Shown piece after piece: positions 58,483 to 64,000 of a stretch of 64,000 nt of DNA (the first letter of the stretch is position 1; every line of letters begins with the position of its first letter). Below the pieces are notes generated by a model. It worked only from the letters and a program-made list of their open reading frames with translations, did not search any database and was not told where the DNA came from. The DNA lies in assembly GCF_001546115.1 (NCBI RefSeq), contig NZ_KQ955208.1, forward strand, positions 1,257,005 through 1,321,004, given 5' to 3'. Both the position numbers and the translations under genes were made by a program. The DNA comes from Paracoccus aminovorans. GTDB taxonomy: Bacteria; Pseudomonadota; Alphaproteobacteria; Rhodobacterales; Rhodobacteraceae.

Positions 58483-59663
58483 TGCAGGTCGCGGAACGCC
58501 TCTTGCAGCCGGGCCACCGCCTCGGTCACCCGGGCGCGCGGCGTGGCGAGATTGAAGCGCAGGAAGTCCTCGCCCCCGGTGCCGAAGCTGCCGCCGTGGT
58601 TGGCGGCGATGCGGGCGCCCTGTTCGACCCGGCGGGTGAACTCGGCCCGCTCCATGCCGGTGCCCGAGAAATCGACCCAGGCGAGATAGGTCGCCTGCAA
58701 GGGCATCGAACGCAGCCCCGGAATCGCCGCCAGGCCTGCGTCGAAGATGCGTCGGTTGCCGTCGAGGTAAGCCACCAGCGCATCGACCCAGGCCGCCCCT
58801 TCGGGCGAATAGGCGGCGGCGACCATGCCGAGGCCGAAGAGCCCGGGCGAGATCCCCAGCGCCATCATCCGGCCTTGCAGCCGCTTGCGCAGCGCCTCGT
58901 CCGCGACGATGACATTGCCGATATGGGCGCCGGCGATGTTGAAGCTCTTGGTCGCCGCCGTCAGAGTCACCAGCCGCGACGCTATGCCGGGCACCGCCTT
59001 GGCCATGACCGTGTGGCGCGGCGCGCCGGGCATCACCAGGTCGTGGTGGATTTCGTCCGAGACCAGGATCAGGTCATGCGCGGTGCAGAAATCGGCGACC
59101 TGGCGCAGCTCTTCGGGCGACCAGACCCGGCCGCCGGGATTGTGCGGCGAACACAGGATCAGCATGCGCTCGCGCCCGGTCAGCTGGCGGGCCCAGCCGT
59201 CCCAGTCCATGCGGTATTGGCCGTCCTCGATGGCCAGCGGGAATTCCGCCACCTCGCGACCCGCGGCGCGGATCACCCGGGCAAAGGCGTGATAGACCGG
59301 CGTCATCACGATCACCCGGTCGCCGGGCTGGGTGAAGGCATCGACGCAGATCGCGGTGCCATTGACCAGCCCGTGCACGGTCAGGATCCAGTCCGGCTCG
59401 ATCGCCCAGCCGTGCCGGTTCGCCATCCACCAGCGGATCGCGTCCAGATAGGCCGGGTTCGCGCCGGGATAGCCATAGACGCCATGCGCCGCCATCCGCT
59501 CGACCGCGCGCTGGACCGAGGCCGGCGGGCGGAAGTCCATGTCCGCGACCCACATGGCGATGCCGTCCTTCGGCGAAACGCCATAGCTCGCCTGCATGTC
59601 GTCCCATTTCGAACAGGCGGTGCCGGTGCGGTCGATGATCTCGTCGAAATCGGGCTGGGCCAT
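58479..59663 (-). CDS. MalY/PatB-type PLP-dependent aminotransferase or C-S lyase
   Basis: The 394-residue class I/II enzyme starts FDEIIDRTGTACSKWDDMQA, the MalY/PatB mark, and has WVADMDFRPPASVQRAVERM, LCSPHNPGGRVWSPEELRQV, SDEIHHDLVMPG and the PLP lysine in TAATKSFNIAGAHIGN. Family members are cystathionine beta-lyases and related enzymes. MAQPDFDE at 59663 is chosen over an upstream ATG as the natural start. It is divergent from def and shares an intergenic palindrome with it. Confidence 0.9.
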   Translation of the reverse strand: MAQPDFDEIIDRTGTACSKWDDMQASYGVSPKDGIAMWVADMDFRPPASVQRAVERMAAHGVYGYPGANPAYLDAIRWWMANRHGWAIEPDWILTVHGLVNGTAICVDAFTQPGDRVIVMTPVYHAFARVIRAAGREVAEFPLAIEDGQYRMDWDGWARQLTGRERMLILCSPHNPGGRVWSPEELRQVADFCTAHDLILVSDEIHHDLVMPGAPRHTVMAKAVPGIASRLVTLTAATKSFNIAGAHIGNVIVADEALRKRLQGRMMALGISPGLFGLGMVAAAYSPEGAAWVDALVAYLDGNRRIFDAGLAAIPGLRSMPLQATYLAWVDFSGTGMERAEFTRRVEQGARIAANHGGSFGTGGEDFLRFNLATPRARVTEAVARLQEAFRDLQ

Positions 59664-59711
59664 GGTCCCTCTCATTTTCAATGCCCGGCCACCATAGCGC
59701 GTTGTTGCGCA

Positions 59712-59728
59712 AGGCCAAGGCTTGGCCT
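59712..59728. promoter_or_regulatory. 17-bp palindrome between the MalY-like gene and def
   Basis: AGGCCAAG-G-CTTGGCCT is a perfect 8-bp inverted repeat. It lies 49 bp before the MalY-like start and 11 bp before the def ATG. It could be an operator; no regulator gene is next to it. Confidence 0.35.
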
Positions 59729-59739
59729 AGATCACGGTC

Positions 59740-60261
59740 ATGACATTGCGCAGCATCATCCTTCACCCCGATCCGCGCCTGAAGAAGCCGTGCGAGCCCG
59801 TGGCCCGCATCACGCCCGAGATCGAGACCCTGGCCGCCGACATGTTGGCCACCATGTATGACGCGCCGGGCGTGGGCCTGGCGGCGCCGCAGGTGGGCGT
59901 GCTGTCGCGGCTCTACGTCATGGATTGCAACAAGGACCCCGAGGCCGAGCCGCAGCCCGTCGTCATGCTGAATCCCGAGATCACCTGGCGCTCCGAGGCG
60001 CTGAACACCTATGAAGAGGGCTGCCTGTCGATCCCCGACCATTACGCCGACGTGACGCGGCCGGCCCAGGTGCGGGTGCGCTGGCTGGGCCTGGACGGCA
60101 AGACGCAGGAGCGTGACTTCGACGGGCTCTGGGCCACCTGCGCCCAGCACGAGATCGACCATCTCGACGGCAAGCTGTTCATCGACTACCTCGGCCCGAT
60201 CAAGCGCCAGTTGATCACCCGCAAGATGGTCAAGCTGAAGCGCGAGCGCGCCCGTGCCTGA
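59740..60261 (+). CDS. def: Peptide deformylase
   Basis: Deformylase removes the formyl group of new proteins. The 173-residue enzyme has all three metal motifs: GVGLAAPQVG, EEGCLSIPDHYAD (Cys ligand) and AQHEIDHLDGKLF (two His, Glu). Its end overlaps the next deformylase start by 8 nt. Confidence 0.97.
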   Translation: MTLRSIILHPDPRLKKPCEPVARITPEIETLAADMLATMYDAPGVGLAAPQVGVLSRLYVMDCNKDPEAEPQPVVMLNPEITWRSEALNTYEEGCLSIPDHYADVTRPAQVRVRWLGLDGKTQERDFDGLWATCAQHEIDHLDGKLFIDYLGPIKRQLITRKMVKLKRERARA

Positions 60262-60799
60262 ACCGCTGTCCGGCGAGGATCAGGCCGCCCAACCGCAGGG
60301 CCCGGACCCGGCGGCGCTGGCGGGGCTGGGCCGGGTGCGGCCGATCCTGATCCATCCCGACCCGCTGCTGCGGCAGGCCTGCCTGCCGGTCGGCCGTCTG
60401 GGCTGGGACCGGATCCTGCCGCTGGCGGCGGATCTGCTGGCAACGATGTATGACGCCGGCGGCCGTGGCCTTGCCGCGCCGCAGATCGGCGAGCCCTGGC
60501 GGATCTTCGTGATGGACCACGGCTGGAAGACCGGCACGCCCTTGCCCCGCGTGGTGCTGGACCCCGACATCGCCGCCCTGGGCGCCGAGACCGAGGCGCT
60601 CGAGGAAGGCTGCCTGTCGATCCCCGGCCATCCCGTCACCGTGACGCGGCCCGCGGTGATCTCCATGCGGTGCTTCGACCTGACCGGGGCGCTGCTGACG
60701 CTGTGCCTGTCGGGCATCGAGGCCCGCATCGCCCAGCACGAGGCCGACCATCTGGACGGCCGGCTGATCCTGGACTTCGCCGGCCAGGCCGATCGCTGA
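60254..60799 (+). CDS. Second peptide deformylase
   Basis: The 181-residue paralogue keeps motif 1 (GRGLAAPQIGEPW), motif 2 (LEEGCLSIPGHPV) and motif 3 (AQHEADHLDGRLI), so it is probably active. A Pro/Ala-rich N-terminus of ~25 residues and the R for V in GRGLAAPQ distinguish it. Rhodobacterales often have two or three def genes in a row followed by fmt; here a mobile-element region starts instead. The GTG at 60254 is an inferred start. Confidence 0.92.
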   Translation: MPEPLSGEDQAAQPQGPDPAALAGLGRVRPILIHPDPLLRQACLPVGRLGWDRILPLAADLLATMYDAGGRGLAAPQIGEPWRIFVMDHGWKTGTPLPRVVLDPDIAALGAETEALEEGCLSIPGHPVTVTRPAVISMRCFDLTGALLTLCLSGIEARIAQHEADHLDGRLILDFAGQADR

Positions 60800-61666
60800 A
60801 GGTTGCGCATTACGAAACTTGGACGTGACGGTCCCTGCGCCCCGCTGCGGTCTCGACCCGCTTGTCGGGGTGTCGTCGATGACGTGCGGGAAGGCCACGC
60901 CGTCCTCATGCCCAGCAGACGACCACCGCGCCATGCGCATCAAGGCCGGGGCGCGGGCATGATCAAGGGCATCGTCATCGGCAAAGCCGTCCTGCCGGAC
61001 GTCGTGATCCAGCGGGAAGCCCTGGCGGCTTCGATCTCGTCGGGCGTCAGTTCGTCAACGAGGCTGGCCCGTTCCAGGGCGATCATGCGGCGGTGGGCAG
61101 CAAAGCGCCCGTCCACCTCGGCAGCAGCCAGACGGACCAGCCGCAGGGAGTCGGCATAATCCTTGGCCTTGAGCGAGAACACCTCCTCAGCCTTGGGATG
61201 GCTGGACTTGATGTCCTGCGAGACAGCGGCGCGGGATCGTCCCGCGGCGGGCCAAGCGGGTGCGTCCGGGCACAGCTGCGAGCCACTCCGCTGTAACACC
61301 TTCCCGCGTCACAAGCCGAAGTTCACCCGAGCGCTGCTGGAAGATCTTTTAACTTCGATGCTTTGCGAGTGATTGGTGGAGCCGAGCGGAGGCGTGTCTG
61401 GTTGCAATTTTCCTACGAAAAATCAACATGAAGCAGCTTTGATCGCCTGTCAACGCAGCGGTTCGCTGTAGCATCCGAGGCCCGGATATTTCCGCAGAAA
61501 ATCCGTGAAGCCATATCATATATAAGCAATTCCACAGCTACCCCCGGTGGCCCCATGGGGCGGCTGAGGGCAGCGCCTCCAGCTTGACGCCTGCCTTGAT
61601 TACCTGCGGGAGGGTGACACTCTGGGGCTTCTGCCGTTTCGGGGATAGCCCCGCTGGTCCGAAACC
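60800..61666. other. Gene-poor stretch between the deformylases and the IS3 element
   Basis: The only notable frame is on the minus strand at 60940-61299 (119 codons, ...KAEEVFSLKAKDYADSLRLV...), listed separately. From 61560 a minus frame reads LSPKRQKPQSVTLPQVIKAG before a stop, abutting the IS end at 61667, and may be a cut remnant. I see no RNA gene. Composition varies along the stretch, in line with mobile-element debris. Confidence 0.3.
60940..61299 (-). CDS. Hypothetical protein, possible gene fragment
   Basis: A 119-codon frame with plausible alphaproteobacterial codon use; FSLKAKDYADSLRLVRLAAA and ERASLVDELTPDEIEAARAS look protein-like (helical, charged). No signal peptide or domain recognised. 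Within mobile-element debris it is likely a remnant of a longer gene or a phage-type protein. Confidence 0.3.
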   Translation of the reverse strand: MLQRSGSQLCPDAPAWPAAGRSRAAVSQDIKSSHPKAEEVFSLKAKDYADSLRLVRLAAAEVDGRFAAHRRMIALERASLVDELTPDEIEAARASRWITTSGRTALPMTMPLIMPAPRP

Positions 61667-61705
61667 TGAGCTACTCCCCGCTCCTTGGACAGTTTTCGGG
61701 GATAT

Positions 61706-62572
61706 TTAAGCTACTGCCTGCGCTTGCTGATCGATTTCGATATTGTTGAAGTAAACCACGGCGGGTGGCCGTCCACCATGGGCGGTGTGGGGCCTCTGGT
61801 GGTTGTAGAAGGTGATCCATCGGCCAATGGCAGCCTTGGCCTGTGACCCCGTTTCCCAGGCATGCAGGTAGACGCATTCGTATTTCAGGGACCGCCACAG
61901 GCGCTCGATGAAGACATTGTCGATGCACCGCCCCTTGCCGTCCATCGAGATGCGGGTGCCGACGCGCTTTAGCCGATCTGTCCAGGCGAAGGACGTGAAC
62001 TGGCTGCCCTGGTCAGTGTTCATGATCCCCGGCGCGCCGAAGCGGTGGATGGCCTCCTTCAGCGCCTCAACGCAGAAGTCGGCCTCCAGCGTGTTCGAGA
62101 TGCGCCAGGCCAGAACCTTGCGTGTGAACCAGTCCATGATGGCCACCAGATACAGGAAGCCGCGCCGCATCGGCAGGTAGGTGATATCGGCGCACCAGAC
62201 CTGGCCGGGACGATCCACCCGCAGCCCGCCCAGCAGGTAGGGCCAGGTCTTGTGGCCCTTCCTCGGCTTGCTGGTGTTGGGCTTCTGATAGATCGGCATC
62301 AGGCGCATAAGTCGCATGAGCCGCCGAATGCGCTTCTGGTTCACGCCATGGCCTTCGTTCTGCAGGTGCCAGGTCATCTGGCGAACCCCATAGAACGGCG
62401 TGTCGAGGAACTGCCGGTCGATCAGCCGCATCAGGCCGAGGTTCTGATCCGTCTCTCCAGCCGGCTCGTGGTAGAACGACGAGCGCGAGATCGACAGCAG
62501 GCGGCACTGCGCCCCGATGGACAGCGCCGGGTGGTTCCGTTCGATCATCCCACGCCTCACTTTCCGGTCCAC
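61706..62572 (-). CDS. IS3-family transposase OrfB (DDE domain)
   Basis: The 288-residue OrfB has the DDE residues in WCADITYLPMRRG (D1), MNTDQGSQFTSFAW (D2) and VFIERLWRSLKYECVYL (E), and the HTH_21-like start. The GTG at 62572 overlaps orfA by 16 nt. It is likely made mainly as an OrfAB fusion by -1 frameshifting at 62590-62596. Confidence 0.93.
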   Translation of the reverse strand: MDRKVRRGMIERNHPALSIGAQCRLLSISRSSFYHEPAGETDQNLGLMRLIDRQFLDTPFYGVRQMTWHLQNEGHGVNQKRIRRLMRLMRLMPIYQKPNTSKPRKGHKTWPYLLGGLRVDRPGQVWCADITYLPMRRGFLYLVAIMDWFTRKVLAWRISNTLEADFCVEALKEAIHRFGAPGIMNTDQGSQFTSFAWTDRLKRVGTRISMDGKGRCIDNVFIERLWRSLKYECVYLHAWETGSQAKAAIGRWITFYNHQRPHTAHGGRPPAVVYFNNIEIDQQAQAVA

Positions 62573-62853
62573 GGCTTGAGCTTTCGTGACAAAAAATCGT
62601 TGGCGACAGCCAGCTCCCCGATCTTGGCATGCAGTGATCGGACCGTCTCTTCATCCACCTCCGTCGAGGGCTTCTTGCCGCCGCGCTCGAAGATATCCGC
62701 AGCTCCGTCGAGCAGCGCCTTCTTCCATTGATGGATCATCGTCGGATGCACGCCGTATTCGCCCGCCAGCTCTGACACAGTGCGCTCGCCCTTAACGGCC
62801 TCGAGCGCCACGCGCGCCTTGAAGCCCGCGTCATGGTTTCTGCGTTTCCGCAT
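62557..62853 (-). CDS. IS3-family transposase OrfA
   Basis: The 98-residue OrfA has an HTH (NHDAGFKARVALEAVKGERT, GVHPTMIHQWKKALLDGAAD) and a leucine-zipper-like end that binds the inverted repeats. Its frame ends just after the orfB start. Confidence 0.93.
   Translation of the reverse strand: MRKRRNHDAGFKARVALEAVKGERTVSELAGEYGVHPTMIHQWKKALLDGAADIFERGGKKPSTEVDEETVRSLHAKIGELAVANDFLSRKLKPWTGK
62590..62596 (-). promoter_or_regulatory. Putative -1 frameshift slippery site of the IS3 element
   Basis: On the minus strand the heptamer T-TTT-TTG sits in the orfA frame (GAT TTT TTG). Slipping back one base leads into the orfB frame, which is open (VTKAQAVDRKVRR) through the OrfB start. This is the usual way IS3 makes OrfAB. 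Confidence 0.6.
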
Positions 62854-62933
62854 TCCTGATCTCCTCGTTCTTGGAGACCAGCAAACGTCAGATCGTAGCT
62901 TCCGTCACTGTCCGATTTCCGGGGAGCAGCTCA

Positions 62934-63505
62934 CTCCCAGCACCCGCGAGATCCATGACGCGAAGCTCGTCACAGCGAGACGAGCTTCAAGGCCAGTGAC
63001 CGGACCTATGGCGCGCGCCGCGTCTGGCCTGATGTCCTGGAAGAAGGGCTGGCCTGCGGCAGAAGGCTGGCTCCATGTCGCAGTCGTGCTGGATCTCTTT
63101 TCCCGGCGTGCCGTGGGCTGGTCCATGAAGGCTGACAGGGATGCCTCACTGGTCATGGACGCGCTGATGATGGCGGTCTGGCGACGCGGGAAAGTCGATG
63201 CGCTGCTTCATCATTCGGACCGGGGATCGCAATACACAAGCGAGCAGTTCCAGCGGCTTCTGGCCGACAATGGGATCACCTGCTCGATGAGCCGTGCGGG
63301 TAACGTCTGGGACAATTCGGCAATGGAGAGCTTCTTCTCAACACTGAAGACCGAACGGACAGCCAGCAAGGTCTATCGAACCCGAAACGAAGCGCGTGCC
63401 GACGTCTTCGATTACATCGAGCGCTTCTACAACCCGCGAAGGTGGCACTCGAAACTGGGCTACATCAGCCCCATGGAGTTCGAAGCCCGCGCTATGCTAG
63501 CTTAA
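62934..63505 (+). pseudogene. Truncated second IS3-type transposase OrfB
   Basis: FKASDRTYGARRVWPDVLEE (near 62986) is in one frame and AEGWLHVAVVLDLFSRRAVG through HHSDRGSQYTSEQFQRLLAD and NSAMESFFSTLKTERTASKV to the stop at 63505 in another. The junction at 63057-63060 has lost about 50-60 residues, including the first catalytic Asp. The 5' end is cut near the IS3 element at 62933. It cannot encode an active enzyme. Confidence 0.85.
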
Positions 63506-63577
63506 CCCGCCGTCCACGAAACCGGCAGAAGCTCAAGTTTCCGCCTTCGCATGATTCAGGCACCGCAAGGAGACCTG

Positions 63578-64000
63578 ATGATGAGCAGCCTTTTCTGGCT
63601 GACTGAAGCGCAGATGACGCGGCTTGAGCCCTTCTTTCCCAAGAGCCATGGCAAGCCGCGCGTCGATGACCGTCGGGTGTTGAGTGGGATAATCTTCATC
63701 AATCGCAATGGCTTGCGGTGGCAAGATGCGCCCCGAGGGAATACGGCCCGCCGAAGACCCTCTGCAACCGCTGGAAGCGATGGAGCGACAAGGGGGTCTT
63801 CGCCCGGAGGATGGACAGTCTGGCGTCCGAGGCGACCGTTCCGAAGACGGTGATGATCGATGCAACCTCCCTGAAGGTGCCCCGCTCGGCGACCAGCCTG
63901 CGGCCGAAAAGGGGGACCCGGCGATCAAAGGGGCCGTCTGATCGGTCGCAGTCCGAGGGCCAGAAAACAGTCCGGGGGACTGTTTCCCGAGGACGGGCGG
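63578..64000 (+). pseudogene. IS5-family (IS427-like) transposase OrfA, frameshifted, cut by window end
   Basis: From ATG 63578/63581: SSLFWLTEAQMTRLEPFFPK, then GKPRVDDRRVLSGIIFINRN. At ~63735-63739 two bases too many shift the frame; the continuation EYGPPKTLCNRWKRWSDKGV, then DATSLKVPRSATSLRPKRGT is in another frame. An inverted repeat, AAACAGTCC and GGACTGTTT, lies near 63966-63986. The rest lies outside the window. Confidence 0.8.

Larger units (their letters stand above)
61667..62933 (-). mobile_element. IS3-family insertion sequence
   Basis: The ends are imperfect 26-bp inverted repeats: left TGAGCTACTCCCCG (61667-) and, reversed, right TGAGCTGCTCCCCG (-62933), with GGACAG at both inner sides. 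They begin TGA as is usual for IS3. Between them lie orfA and orfB in overlapping frames. The size (1,267 bp) is normal. No clear target duplication is seen (flanks ACC and CTC), so one flank may have been changed by recombination. Confidence 0.88.

Noticed and set aside
60254..60799. The second deformylase as a dead paralogue
   Set aside because: All three metal-binding motifs are intact, so activity is likely.

Overview
This window is a GC-rich alphaproteobacterial chromosome segment, almost certainly from Paracoccus (Rhodobacterales). The strongest clue is a 50-residue gene (17397-17549) that recalls the small subunit IV of the Paracoccus denitrificans aa3 cytochrome c oxidase. The block pdxJ-acpS-lepB-rnc-era, two adjacent peptide deformylases and dense, often overlapping gene packing fit the same group.

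Layout. (1) 1-4713: a visibly A/T-richer accessory segment with a decayed type I restriction-modification locus: the end of hsdS, a split AAA-type ATPase gene, and hsdR broken by a frameshift and an in-frame TGA. It abuts the 3' end of a tRNA-Pro gene, the usual docking point of genomic islands. (2) 5093-8640: DMT exporter, leuB, a small secreted protein, and a family-4-like uracil-DNA glycosylase without iron-sulfur cysteines. (3) 8700-13553: a surface-glycan cassette of HAD-like protein, glycosyltransferase and sulfotransferase. (4) 13562-21437: Sua5, acyl-CoA dehydrogenase, MBL hydrolase, ctaH, a lipoprotein, AzlCD, GNAT and greA. (5) 21713-32831: core metabolism and housekeeping: ETF-QO, a TPR protein, ispE, pdxJ, acpS, lepB, rnc, era, DUF1491 and gyrB, with a good sigma70-type promoter before gyrB. 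(6) 33043-39432: an outer-membrane beta-barrel protein, then a four-gene DNA-repair operon read leftward (MBL exonuclease, ATP-dependent ligase, Lhr-type helicase, PdeM phosphoesterase). (7) 39463-47703: Lrp regulator with divergent class V aminotransferase, WYL regulator with divergent GST, a second DMT exporter, HU, AMP nucleosidase, a luciferase-like oxidoreductase and an epimerase-like protein. (8) 47700-55440: SH3 protein, an uncharacterised secreted protein, dxs-ispA-xseB-histone deacetylase-like, mtaB and dapF, followed by tRNA-Lys. (9) 55614-60799: a nuclease remnant, a stand-alone RAM-domain protein, MATE exporter, L,D-transpeptidase, MalY-like lyase and two deformylases. (10) 60800-64000: a mobile-element graveyard with one intact-looking IS3 element (inverted repeats, putative -1 slippery site), a truncated second IS3 transposase and a broken IS5-type transposase.

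Most genes are ordinary core genes. The points most worth checking are the three lesions in the R-M locus, a dispersed 24-bp repeat family with one copy read through in frame inside the repair helicase, a DapF with serine in place of the second catalytic cysteine, the Fe-S-less uracil-DNA glycosylase, an apparent C-terminal frameshift in the secreted protein behind dxs, and the glycan cassette. I did not find a convincing wholly new multigene system.
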